Assembly: GCA_044508625.1 (NCBI GenBank)
Contig: JBIQHJ010000004.1
Coordinates: 67,217 to 131,216 of the forward strand
DNA: 64,000 bases
Reading direction: 5' to 3'
From: Castellaniella sp044508625
GTDB lineage: Bacteria > Pseudomonadota > Gammaproteobacteria > Burkholderiales > Burkholderiaceae_B
The stretch's first letter is position 1. Every line of letters begins with the position of its first letter. The notes under the pieces were generated by a model. The model was not told the DNA's origin. It made no database searches and saw nothing but the letters and a program-made list of their open reading frames with translations. The translations under genes and the position numbers were made by a program. This document shows positions 8,182 through 16,194 of this stretch, one piece after another.

Positions 8182-8637
8182 ATGTATGAGTTGAAAGACT
8201 TCCAGGATCTGAAGGTGGGCGACCGTGTGTCGTTCGCAAAGACCATCACCGAAGCCGATGCCGCGCTGTACATCGCGGCGACCGGCGATTTCGGGCCTGT
8301 CCACATCGATGAGTCATTCGCCTCGGCCACGCGCTTTGGCCGGCGCCTGGCGCCCGGCATCATGGTTGCGGGGCTGTGCACCAGTGTCCTGACCAGCGAG
8401 CTCGCCGGTATCGCCGGCGTTTCCATCGAGGACCGTTTCTGGTTCACCGGGCCGGTGTTCTATGGCGATACGGTGACCTTCGAGGTCTGGATCCAGGAGA
8501 AGCACGATGAGAACCGGACCGTCGTGTGGGAAGCCAGCGCCCACAAGGAGGACGGAGTCGAGGTCCTCAAGGCGCGCGCGACGCTGAAGTTCCCGCGCAA
8601 GCGCAGCGCTCCGCCCGCTACGGGCGCGGCGCGCTGA
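8182..8637 (+). CDS. MaoC-family R-specific enoyl-CoA hydratase
   Basis: A 151-residue hot-dog hydratase with the intact catalytic motif TGDFGPVHID: Asp36 and His41. It would add water to a trans-2-enoyl-CoA made by the acyl-CoA dehydrogenase two genes upstream. It starts three bases after the stop of the degenerate MaoC, so the two are almost certainly made together. The C-terminus (KFPRKRSAPPATGAAR) is a short basic, probably disordered tail. Substrate specificity cannot be read from the sequence. Confidence 0.85.
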   Translation: MYELKDFQDLKVGDRVSFAKTITEADAALYIAATGDFGPVHIDESFASATRFGRRLAPGIMVAGLCTSVLTSELAGIAGVSIEDRFWFTGPVFYGDTVTFEVWIQEKHDENRTVVWEASAHKEDGVEVLKARATLKFPRKRSAPPATGAAR

Positions 8638-8676
8638 ACGATTCGAGAACCCCATATCCACTCACCGGAAAAAGTC

Positions 8677-8988
8677 ATGAAGATCGACAAGGAATTCATC
8701 CATGTGGTCATGGTCGACATCGAGCCGGAGCACGAGGAAGCCTTCAACCAGTGGTATGTCGAGCGGCATTTTCCCGATCTGCTGGCTTGCCCGGGATGGC
8801 TGTCGGCGCAGCGGTTCCTGAATATGGGCGAGGGGCCGAAGTACGTCGCCATGTACCGCGTGGCGGGGCAGTGGGCCTTCGAAACCGAGGAATTCCTGAA
8901 AGCCAAGGGCTTCGGGCCCTACGAGCGGAATGTCAGCAATTTTCGCAGGCTGCAGTTCCTGCCGCTTTCGGAACTGGCGGTGGCCTGA
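8677..8988 (+). CDS. small dimeric alpha/beta-barrel-type protein, unknown function
   Basis: A 103-residue soluble protein starting MKIDKEFIHVVMVDIEPEH with the pattern QWYVERHFPDLLACPGWLSAQRF. Strand-helix-strand spacing and the WY..RH.P....CPGW pattern resemble the EthD/Dabb group of small ferredoxin-like dimeric barrels, which bind or tidy small aromatic or acyl intermediates. No catalytic residue can be named. It sits 39 bases after the active MaoC and 45 before the enoyl-CoA hydratase, inside the operon, so it likely serves the same pathway. Confidence 0.7.
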   Translation: MKIDKEFIHVVMVDIEPEHEEAFNQWYVERHFPDLLACPGWLSAQRFLNMGEGPKYVAMYRVAGQWAFETEEFLKAKGFGPYERNVSNFRRLQFLPLSELAVA

Positions 8989-9033
8989 AGGATCGCCGGA
9001 AGGCATCCCAACCGAGCCCGTGGAGGTATGGAC

Positions 9034-9795
9034 ATGGCAGACATTCTCTTGCAGGACCGGCCCCGTGCGGGGGTGTTGCTGTTGACGCTGAATCGGCCCG
9101 AGAAGCGCAATGCGCTCAATATGGACCTGGTGCTGGCGCTGGACGCCGCCCTCGTCCGGGCGCGCGACGACGACACCGTTTGCTGCGTGGTGGTGACCGG
9201 CGACGCCCGCGCATTCTCCGCGGGCGCCGACATCCATGACCAGCACGTGCATGGCGCGGGCGTCGCCTTGTCGGAAAAACGATTGGCCGCATGGCGCCGG
9301 ATCTCCGAGTTTCCCAAGCCGGCGATTGCGGCGGTCAATGGGTATGCGCTGGGCGGCGGTTCCGAACTCATGATGATGATGGACGTGGCCATCGCCGGGC
9401 GCGGCGCCCGCATCGGCCAGCCCGAGATCAATCTCGGGATCTTTCCCGGCGACGGCGGCACGCAGAGACTGCCCCGCCTCATTGGCGAAAAGAACGCATT
9501 GCGCATGATCCTGTCCGGTGATCCGATCACCGCCGAGGAAGCCCTGCGCATGGGCCTGGTCAGCGAGGTGGTGGACGACGATGCGACCGTCGCGGCGGCG
9601 CTCGACCTCGCGCAGCGGATCGCGGGCAAGAGCCCGCAGGCCGTCCGGCTCGCCAAGGCCACCGTCAAGAGAGGCCTGGATCTCGCGCTCGAGCAGGGCC
9701 TGGCGCTCGAGCACGAGAATATCCGGCCCTTGTTCGGCACCGCCAGTCAGCAGGAAAACATGGCGAAATTCGTATCTCGCAAAGGCGGGGGTTGA
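9034..9795 (+). CDS. enoyl-CoA hydratase/isomerase (crotonase family)
   Basis: A 253-residue crotonase. The CoA oxyanion-hole segment AFSAGADIHD lies near residue 65. Both catalytic glutamates of classical enoyl-CoA hydratases are present: one in ALGGGSEL and one in GQPEINLGIFPGDGGTQRL. It therefore probably hydrates a trans-2-enoyl-CoA to the S-hydroxyacyl-CoA, the opposite stereochemistry to MaoC. ATG 9034 is seven bases after GGAGG; ATG 9028 is only one base away from it and less likely. The TRAP transporter genes follow after 76 bp. Confidence 0.9.
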   Translation: MADILLQDRPRAGVLLLTLNRPEKRNALNMDLVLALDAALVRARDDDTVCCVVVTGDARAFSAGADIHDQHVHGAGVALSEKRLAAWRRISEFPKPAIAAVNGYALGGGSELMMMMDVAIAGRGARIGQPEINLGIFPGDGGTQRLPRLIGEKNALRMILSGDPITAEEALRMGLVSEVVDDDATVAAALDLAQRIAGKSPQAVRLAKATVKRGLDLALEQGLALEHENIRPLFGTASQQENMAKFVSRKGGG

Positions 9796-9871
9796 TCCTC
9801 GGGCGTGCGCCCCCTTGCGATGCCGCCTCGCCAGCGGACATATCCAATCGAATTCCCGAGGTGGAGATCAA

Positions 9872-10384
9872 ATGATGGAAACGAGGAGACCGAAGTTCAT
9901 CGATTGGATACGCCAGGGCATCGACGTCTTCCTGGTTGTGTCCTTCCTCATCATGGTCGGTGCCGTCCTGCTGCAGGTGGTGGTTCGCTCGTTCACCACC
10001 TTTTCCCTGGTCGGCACGGAGGAGATCGCCAACTATGCCCAGCTTTGGCTGGTGCTGGTGGGTTCGGGCGTGGCCTTGCGCTTTGGCCGGCACGTGGCGG
10101 TCGACATCGTGGTGTCCTTCCTGCCCCAAAAGATCCGTTTCTATATTTCGCTGTTCAATGCCGCGGCCATCCTGTGGTTCCTGTCCCTGGTGTTCGAAGG
10201 GTCCTTGCCCTTGATCGACATGGGCACTTTCCAGAAATCTCCGGCGCTGGGATTGCCGATGTGGACCATGTACGCCAGCCTTTCGGTCGGCGCGGTCTAC
10301 ATGGCGTTCGAGCTCGTGCTGAGCCTCCTGCCCGGCAGCGAAGCCGACCGGCCGGCCGAGCCGGCGGCCTCGGAAGCCGACTAG
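9872..10384 (+). CDS. TRAP transporter small membrane subunit (DctQ type)
   Basis: A 170-residue inner-membrane protein with four hydrophobic helices, the normal DctQ layout, including the typical stretch GTEEIANYAQLWLVLVGSG around residue 50 and FGRHVAVDIVV after it. It bridges the large permease and helps the periplasmic binding protein dock. ATG 9872 (or 9875) follows GAGGTGGAG. The C-terminal tail is soluble and acidic. Genes for the large permease (22 bp downstream) and the binding protein complete a sodium-driven importer for an organic acid, presumably the substrate of the surrounding CoA-dependent pathway. Confidence 0.9.
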   Translation: MMETRRPKFIDWIRQGIDVFLVVSFLIMVGAVLLQVVVRSFTTFSLVGTEEIANYAQLWLVLVGSGVALRFGRHVAVDIVVSFLPQKIRFYISLFNAAAILWFLSLVFEGSLPLIDMGTFQKSPALGLPMWTMYASLSVGAVYMAFELVLSLLPGSEADRPAEPAASEAD

Positions 10385-10405
10385 CCACCTACCAAGGGAA
10401 ATGAC

Positions 10406-11695
10406 ATGTTGATAGCGCTCGTTTCTTTTGTGCTGTTCCTGCTGCTGGGAATGCCGGTCGTCTTCGTGCTGGGCCTGACCGGGGCCACGGCCATCGTTTT
10501 CGGATCCGACATCCCCGTGACGCTCATCAGCGAACGGATCTTTTCCGGGCTGAATTCCTTCACGATCATGGCGATCCCGTTTTTCATATTCGCGGGGGCG
10601 ATCATGGAGGGAGGCGGGCTGTCGCGGCGCATCGTCGATTTCGCCATGGCCCTGATCGGCTGGGTCTCGGGCAGCCTGTACCTGGTCGCGATCGTGACCG
10701 CGACCGCCCTGGCCGCCATATCGGGTTCGGGTTCCGCGGATGCGGCGGCCGTGTCCTCGATCATGCAGCCCGAGTTCAAGCGCCGCAAGTACGATCCCGA
10801 TTTCGCGGCCGCGCTGATCGCGTCGTCTTCCTCGCTGGCGCAGATCATACCGCCCAGCCTCCTCCTGGTCGTGGTTGCCGCCATTTCCTCGCAGTCGACC
10901 GGGGCCCTGTTCATCGCGGGCATCATCCCCGGCCTGCTGGCCGCGGCGGGCTTGCTGGTGATGGCCTATTTCCATGCGCGCAAGGCGGGCGGGCAATACA
11001 CCGAATCGCACCGGGAATTCTCATTCCGCCATCTGTTGTGGACGTTCTGGGCTGCCCTGCCGGCGCTCTTCATGCCCGTCATCATCGTGGGAGGCATCGT
11101 CAGCGGCATCTTCACGGCGACCGAGGCGGCCGCCGTGGCGGCATTCTATAGCCTGCTGGTCGGCACCCTGGTGTATCGAGAGCTGCGCTTCAAGCAGTTG
11201 CACGAGGCGATCCTGCGTACCGCCATCCTCTCGGCCGCGGTCATGCTGATCATCGGCGCGGCCAACGTGTTTGCCTGGCTGGTCGCGGCCGAGCAGATCG
11301 CGGCCATGCTGGCGGAGTTCATCCTGTCGTTCACCAACAGCCAGTTCGTCTTTCTGTTGATGGTCAACGGATTGCTGCTGGTGGTCGGCATGTTCATGGA
11401 AAGCATCGCGGCCCTGCTGATCCTGATGCCGATATTCATGCCGATCGCGATCGACTTCGGCGTGCATCCGATTCATTTCGGCGTGATGTTCGTATTCAAC
11501 CTGGCCATCGGCATGTTCACGCCGCCCTATGGCATCACGCTGTTCGTCTGCTCGAGCATCGCAGAGCGTTCCGTCATACAGGTGGCCCGCAAGATCCTCA
11601 AGCCCTTGCTGGTCATGACCACTGTGCTGTTCGCCGTGACTTACTTCGAGGAGATCACCCTGTTCCTGCCCAAATTCTATGGCCTGGTCAAATAG
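10406..11695 (+). CDS. TRAP transporter large permease (DctM type)
   Basis: A 429-residue inner-membrane protein with about 12 hydrophobic helices and the DctM blocks IPFFIFAGAIMEGGGLSRR, ISGSGSADAAAVSSI and FTPPYGITLFVCSSIA. It forms the sodium-coupled translocation channel of the TRAP system. Length and motifs are normal for the family. It follows the DctQ-type gene by 22 bp and precedes the binding-protein gene by 92 bp. Confidence 0.95.
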   Translation: MLIALVSFVLFLLLGMPVVFVLGLTGATAIVFGSDIPVTLISERIFSGLNSFTIMAIPFFIFAGAIMEGGGLSRRIVDFAMALIGWVSGSLYLVAIVTATALAAISGSGSADAAAVSSIMQPEFKRRKYDPDFAAALIASSSSLAQIIPPSLLLVVVAAISSQSTGALFIAGIIPGLLAAAGLLVMAYFHARKAGGQYTESHREFSFRHLLWTFWAALPALFMPVIIVGGIVSGIFTATEAAAVAAFYSLLVGTLVYRELRFKQLHEAILRTAILSAAVMLIIGAANVFAWLVAAEQIAAMLAEFILSFTNSQFVFLLMVNGLLLVVGMFMESIAALLILMPIFMPIAIDFGVHPIHFGVMFVFNLAIGMFTPPYGITLFVCSSIAERSVIQVARKILKPLLVMTTVLFAVTYFEEITLFLPKFYGLVK

Positions 11696-11787
11696 CGCCC
11701 CACAACCCGACCCGGAGGAGACACCAAGAGAATGCCGCTGAACCCATTCCGACGAATCATGCAAGAGTGAATACTGGAGATACGACA

Positions 11788-12783
11788 GTGAAAAAACTTT
11801 CCATTTACATGACGTCCCTGCTGGCTTGCCTTGCCACCTCTCTCGGCATGGCGGCCGAGTTCAACTTCAAGGCCGGGACCGACCAGCCGATCGGCAGTTC
11901 CTATGACGTGATGCTGAACGACTTTGCCAAGATGGTGGGCGAGCGCAGCAATGGCCGCATTGCGATCAAGGTGTTCCCGGCCGCGCAACTCGGCAGCGAG
12001 CTCGAACTGGCCCAGGGCCTGCGCCTGGGGACGGTGGATTTCACCGCGACCTCGGTGGGCAATATCGCCTCCCTGGTCCCCAAGGTCGCCATCCTCGGCG
12101 CGCCCTATATTTTCGACGACATCGACCACCGCCAGCGCGTCATTTCCCAGGGCAGCGATTTCTACAAGGCGCTGGCCGACTATGTCGACCACTCCCAGGC
12201 CGGCATCAAGATGCTGGGCATCACCACGGCCGGCGTCCGCAGCCTCTACAACTCGAAAAAGCCGGTGCATACCCTGGAGGATCTCAAGGGCATGAAGGTG
12301 CGCACCCTGACCTCCGAGGCCCAGGTCGAAGGCTGGCGGAATCTCGGCGCCCTGCCGACGCCCATCGCCTTTGCCGAGCTGTATTCCGCATTGCAGACCG
12401 GCGTGGTCGACGGCGCTGAAAATTCGCCGGAATTCCTGTACCTGATGAAGCACTACGAGCAGGCGCCCTACTATTCCTTGACCGAGCACATGATGGCCAC
12501 GGGGCTGTTCATGGTCAGCGAGCGCGTCTGGAAGAAACTGCCGGAGGACCTCCAGAAGATCGTCCTGCAGGCCGGCGCCGAGGCGACCGCGAAGGAGCAG
12601 CAGTTCGACATGAAGAACTCCGAGGGCTACATGGAAAAGCTCAAGGCCCTTGGCGTGAAGGTCAACACGATCGACAAGGGCCCCTGGATCAAGGTGTCCC
12701 TGCCGCTGCATGACAAGATCGCCAAGGAAGTCGACGGAGCCGACCTCCTGCAGCTCATTCGCGCCGCCAGCGAGAAAAAGTAG
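11788..12783 (+). CDS. TRAP transporter periplasmic binding protein (DctP type)
   Basis: A 331-residue secreted binding protein. The signal peptide MKKLSIYMTSLLACLATSLGMA is followed by the mature start AEFNFKAGTD. Family blocks: LKGMKVRTL and the carboxylate-binding arginine region just after it, and ALQTGVVDGAENSPEF near residue 215. The likely start is GTG 11788, eight bases after GGAGA; a GTG seven codons upstream would spoil the signal peptide. Ligand unknown, probably a carboxylic acid; the order Q-M-P places the binding-protein gene last, followed by a strong hairpin. Confidence 0.9.
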   Translation: MKKLSIYMTSLLACLATSLGMAAEFNFKAGTDQPIGSSYDVMLNDFAKMVGERSNGRIAIKVFPAAQLGSELELAQGLRLGTVDFTATSVGNIASLVPKVAILGAPYIFDDIDHRQRVISQGSDFYKALADYVDHSQAGIKMLGITTAGVRSLYNSKKPVHTLEDLKGMKVRTLTSEAQVEGWRNLGALPTPIAFAELYSALQTGVVDGAENSPEFLYLMKHYEQAPYYSLTEHMMATGLFMVSERVWKKLPEDLQKIVLQAGAEATAKEQQFDMKNSEGYMEKLKALGVKVNTIDKGPWIKVSLPLHDKIAKEVDGADLLQLIRAASEKK

Positions 12784-12815
12784 GCCATCCCATCGAGGCA
12801 ATTCCCCTGTCGCCG

Positions 12816-12835
12816 GGGGCCTGGAAACGGGCCCC
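12816..12835 (+). other. GC-rich hairpin after the binding-protein gene
   Basis: A GGGGCC stem pairs with GGCCCC across an 8-base loop, 33 bp after the DctP-type stop. There is no T-run, so it is better read as an mRNA 3'-end stabiliser or partial attenuator, which commonly lies behind highly expressed binding-protein genes. The operon seems to continue through it. Confidence 0.5.
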
Positions 12836-12891
12836 GCGGCGGATTTCCGCAGCCCGCGCCTTTCGATGCGGCACACAATGAGGTTGACGCA

Positions 12892-13344
12892 ATGAGCAAG
12901 CTTTATTTCGAGGATCTGGCCGTCGGCGCCGAATTCAACAGCCGCGGCCGCACGATCACGGACGCCGACATTCGCCTGTTCATCGGTGCGACGGGGGATG
13001 ACCACCCGCATCACACCGATGCCGAATACTGCAAGAAGCACCCGGTGTTCAAGCGGCCCTGCGCCCAAGGCGTGCTGGTGCTCAGCGTCAGCGATACGTT
13101 CTTCGCCTATGAGATCGGTTTCAACCTGGCCTTCAGCCTCAACTACGGGCACGACAGGATCCGCTATCTGCAGCCCGTGTACGACGGCGACACCGTGCGT
13201 TCCCGCATGAGGATCCTGTCGTGCGAGCCCAAGGACGAGACCTGGGGCCGGGTGCTGGTCGAGTGCAATGTCTACAACCAGGACGATGAGCTGGTCCTGA
13301 TCAACCATCAGGTCATTCTTGCGGGCCGCCGTCCCGCGCCGTGA
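12892..13344 (+). CDS. MaoC-family dehydratase/hydratase
   Basis: A 150-residue single hot-dog protein starting MSKLYFEDLAVGAEF. The catalytic motif TGDDHPHHTD is intact (Asp36, His41). It is the third MaoC protein of the operon, physically separated from the first pair by the transporter. Its beginning resembles the mesaconyl/itaconyl-type and other short-chain MaoC hydratases, but the sequence alone does not fix a substrate. The two DapA-family enzymes follow directly. Confidence 0.87.
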   Translation: MSKLYFEDLAVGAEFNSRGRTITDADIRLFIGATGDDHPHHTDAEYCKKHPVFKRPCAQGVLVLSVSDTFFAYEIGFNLAFSLNYGHDRIRYLQPVYDGDTVRSRMRILSCEPKDETWGRVLVECNVYNQDDELVLINHQVILAGRRPAP

Positions 13345-13403
13345 CGAGGGGTGTCCGGGCGGCCCCGCGCCGCCCCGATCCCGGACAGGAGGTGCCAAGC
13401 GCC

Positions 13404-14324
13404 ATGTATCGCAGATTTGACGGGATATACGCATCCACGATCGTGCCGATGCACGAGGACCAGGGCATCGATTTCGATGCGCTCGCGGCACACATCGAAT
13501 CGGTGGGGCGCGCGGACGGCATCCGCGGCCTCTTGATCAACGGGCATGCGGGCGAGAATTTCACCCTGGCGTCCGAGGAAAAGCGCCGTATCGTGCAATG
13601 CGCCCGCGGCATCCTGGGGCCGGACCGCGTGCTCATATCCGGCATCTATTCGGAGTCCGCGGCCCAGGCCTGCGACGATGCCGCCAGCATGGAATCCGCC
13701 GGGGCCGATGCGCTGCTGGTCTTCCCGCCGTTCTCCTGGGCACTGGCCGAAATGGAGGATGTCGTGCTGGCCCATCATCGCCGCATCATTGCCGGCACCC
13801 GTGTGCCCATCATGCTGTATCAAGCCCCGGTGGGCGCTGGCCGGCTGCCCTATTCGCCCGAGACGCTGCGCGCCCTTTTGGATCTGGACCGCGTGGCCGG
13901 GATCAAGGAGGGTAGCTGGGAGACGGCGCGCTACGAGGCCAACTACAGGATGGTTCGCCGGCATGCGCCCGGCGTGCGGATCATGCCCTCGGGCGACGAG
14001 CATTTGCTGTGCACCTTCCTGTTGGGCGGGGACGGCTCGCAGGTCAGCATCGCGGCCATCGTTCCCGAGACCGTCGTCGCCTTGTGGAATGCCGTTCGCC
14101 GGGGCGACATGGCGCAGGCGCTGCGCGAGCACGAGCGGCTCTATCCCTTGGTGCGCGCCATATACGGGACGGCTCCGGCCGCTCGCGCGACGGCCCGGCT
14201 CAAGACCTGCCTGCATCTGCTGGGTCGCATACCGACCCCCGTGATGCGCGCGCCCATGACGGCATCCAGCCCGGACGAGCGCGCGCTGCTGCGGCGGGCA
14301 TTGTGCGATGCAGGGCTTTTGTAA
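13404..14324 (+). CDS. DapA-family aldolase/lyase, complete active site
   Basis: A 306-residue class I aldolase of the dihydrodipicolinate synthase / N-acetylneuraminate lyase superfamily. The Schiff-base lysine is Lys168 in GIKEGSWE and the partner tyrosine is Tyr139 in MLYQAPVGAG. The N-terminal block YASTIVPMHEDQGIDFDAL and the motif LLINGHAGENFTL (in place of GTTGE) are typical of uncharacterised catabolic members. Such enzymes cleave or form a bond next to a 2-oxo acid. ATG 13404 follows AGGAGGTG by nine bases, better than an in-frame GTG at 13341 that overlaps the MaoC stop. The neighbouring paralogue differs at the tyrosine. Confidence 0.88.
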   Translation: MYRRFDGIYASTIVPMHEDQGIDFDALAAHIESVGRADGIRGLLINGHAGENFTLASEEKRRIVQCARGILGPDRVLISGIYSESAAQACDDAASMESAGADALLVFPPFSWALAEMEDVVLAHHRRIIAGTRVPIMLYQAPVGAGRLPYSPETLRALLDLDRVAGIKEGSWETARYEANYRMVRRHAPGVRIMPSGDEHLLCTFLLGGDGSQVSIAAIVPETVVALWNAVRRGDMAQALREHERLYPLVRAIYGTAPAARATARLKTCLHLLGRIPTPVMRAPMTASSPDERALLRRALCDAGLL

Positions 14325-14352
14325 TGTGTTTCTTGTCCAGAAGGAGGCAATC

Positions 14353-15297
14353 ATGACGAGCAAACAGGATTTGGCGGGGGTGACCGTTGCTCCGGTACTG
14401 CCGTTTCACGAGAAGGATCTCAGTATCGACTGGGACAGCTACGAGCGCCTCATGGCCTATTGCATGGGTCCGAAGGGCATGTGTTCCGCATTCGTGAACG
14501 GCCACGCCGGCGATGGCGCCATGCTCGGCCCCGAGGAACGCGGCGAGGTGATTCGCCGTACCCGGCAGATTCTTGGACCCGGGATCCCGATCATGGCCGG
14601 CGTGATCCCCTACAGCACGGCCGATGCCAAAGAGCAGGCACGCCAGGCGGAGGAGGCGGGTGCCGATGTGCTGGTCCTGTTCCCCATGCCGCAATTCAGC
14701 GCCGGGGCGTCGAACGATCCGCGTTTCGTGCTGGATTATCTGCGCGCGATCCAATCGGTGACGCAATTGCCGCTGTCGATCTTCCAGCAGGACGTGAGTG
14801 CGGGCATGGGCTACAGCACGGCGGTGCTGGCCGAGCTCGTGCAGTGCGAGCAGGTCATCGCCGTCAAGGAGGGCAGCGGCAGCATCCAGCTCTACGAGGA
14901 CAATCTGCGCATGATCCGCGCCAAGGCGCCGCACGTCGCGGTGCTGCCCTCGAACTACAACTGGATGTTCGCGCAGGCGGCCACGGGTGCCGACGGCCTG
15001 CTCTCGGGCATGGCCAGCCTGGTGCCCCGGCAGCTATGCGAGCTGTGGGCCGCCACGCAGGCGGGTGATTTGTCCGCCATGCGGGCGGCCAATGATGCGC
15101 TCTATGGCTTCGTGCGTTCCGTCTACGGATCGCCGCCGCTGCTGGACATGCACAGCCGGCTGAAGGTGGGGCTGGCCTATCTCGGCATCATCGATTCCGC
15201 CGTGCCGCGCCCGCCGCTGTGCCCCGTGCCGGAGGCGCATGCGCGCCGGGTCGAGCAGGAACTCGACAAGCTGGGCATGCGTCGGCGTGCCGCCTGA
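14353..15297 (+). CDS. DapA-family protein with Phe in place of the catalytic Tyr
   Basis: A 314-residue paralogue of the preceding gene and the last gene of the operon. The Schiff-base lysine is kept (Lys172 in AVKEGSGS), but the tyrosine that normally relays protons is replaced by Phe144 (SIFQQDVSAG aligned to MLYQAPVGAG). It could be a non-aldolase member that uses the lysine differently, or a partner subunit of its neighbour. ATG 14353 lies five bases after AAGGAGG. Other family blocks are intact: FVNGHAGDGAML and PSNYNWMFAQAATGADG. Confidence 0.85.
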   Translation: MTSKQDLAGVTVAPVLPFHEKDLSIDWDSYERLMAYCMGPKGMCSAFVNGHAGDGAMLGPEERGEVIRRTRQILGPGIPIMAGVIPYSTADAKEQARQAEEAGADVLVLFPMPQFSAGASNDPRFVLDYLRAIQSVTQLPLSIFQQDVSAGMGYSTAVLAELVQCEQVIAVKEGSGSIQLYEDNLRMIRAKAPHVAVLPSNYNWMFAQAATGADGLLSGMASLVPRQLCELWAATQAGDLSAMRAANDALYGFVRSVYGSPPLLDMHSRLKVGLAYLGIIDSAVPRPPLCPVPEAHARRVEQELDKLGMRRRAA

Positions 15298-15313
15298 TGG
15301 GCCCGATTTCCCG

Positions 15314-16153
15314 TCAGCGTGCCGCCCGATGGGCCTGGTTTCCAGGCGGTGGATCCCCGTAGCCCGGAGCCGCGGCGGGAGTCTTGTTCAGCATCCAGTC
15401 GATGCCCGATTCGCCGTGGGCCTGCAGCCAGTCGTTGGCGGCCCGGAAATGGCCGCAGCCGATGAACGGCCGCGGCGGGCGCATGGCCGACAGAGGCGAG
15501 GGGTGGTTGGCGCGCAGCACGTGCACCGGGCCCTGCGCGGGCTGGACCTCCAGCAGCGCCTGGCGCGCCTGCGCGTGCGAGCCCCACAGCAGCAGCACCT
15601 TGGGACGGGGCTCGCGCAGCACGCGCATGATGAGGGCGTCGGTGACGTGCTCCCAGCCCTGGCGGGCGTGCGAGGCGGGCCGATGCGCCTCGACGGTCAG
15701 CGAGGTGTTCAGCAGCAGCACGCCCTGGCGCGCCCAGCGCACCAGGCTGTTGCGCTGGGGCGCGGCCGGCTCGCCGTATTCCAGCGCCAGTTCCTTGAAC
15801 ATATTGCGCAGGCTGGGCGGCGCCGGGCAGAAGTCCGGCACGGAAAAGGCCAGCCCCTGGGCCTGGTTGGGCCCGTGGTAGGGGTCCTGGCCGACGATCA
15901 CCACCTGCACGTCCCCCGGCGGGATCTCGATCAGGGCGCGGAACGGGCGCAGCGGAAAGATCTGCACGCCCTGCGCCAGCCGTTCCTCGAGCATGCGGTC
16001 GAGCTTGTCGAGGACGGCTTGCAGGTGCGGCGCCGAGAGGGCCTCGCGCCAGGGATCGGGCAGGCTGCGCACCTGCTCGAGCAGCCCGCCGCGAAAGGCG
16101 TTCTGGGCGAGGCCGTCGTCCGGCAGGTGCGCGGGATCGGGGGATGGGTTCAT
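15314..16153 (-). CDS. ung: uracil-DNA glycosylase (family 1)
   Basis: A 279-residue base-excision repair enzyme that removes uracil from DNA. The water-activating motif GQDPYHG has its catalytic aspartate at residue 90; the DNA-intercalation motif HPSPLS and the pocket segment AFSVPDFCPAPPSLRNMFKEL are all present. The first ~55 residues are family-typical; the last ~20 are an extra proline/glycine-rich tail. It is convergent with the end of the DapA operon (16 bp). A 41-bp gap separates it from the MocR regulator upstream on the same strand. Confidence 0.96.
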   Translation of the reverse strand: MNPSPDPAHLPDDGLAQNAFRGGLLEQVRSLPDPWREALSAPHLQAVLDKLDRMLEERLAQGVQIFPLRPFRALIEIPPGDVQVVIVGQDPYHGPNQAQGLAFSVPDFCPAPPSLRNMFKELALEYGEPAAPQRNSLVRWARQGVLLLNTSLTVEAHRPASHARQGWEHVTDALIMRVLREPRPKVLLLWGSHAQARQALLEVQPAQGPVHVLRANHPSPLSAMRPPRPFIGCGHFRAANDWLQAHGESGIDWMLNKTPAAAPGYGDPPPGNQAHRAAR

Positions 16154-16194
16154 GGTCGGCGGGCGTGATGTGGAGCGGGGCGTGGGCGGGATGG

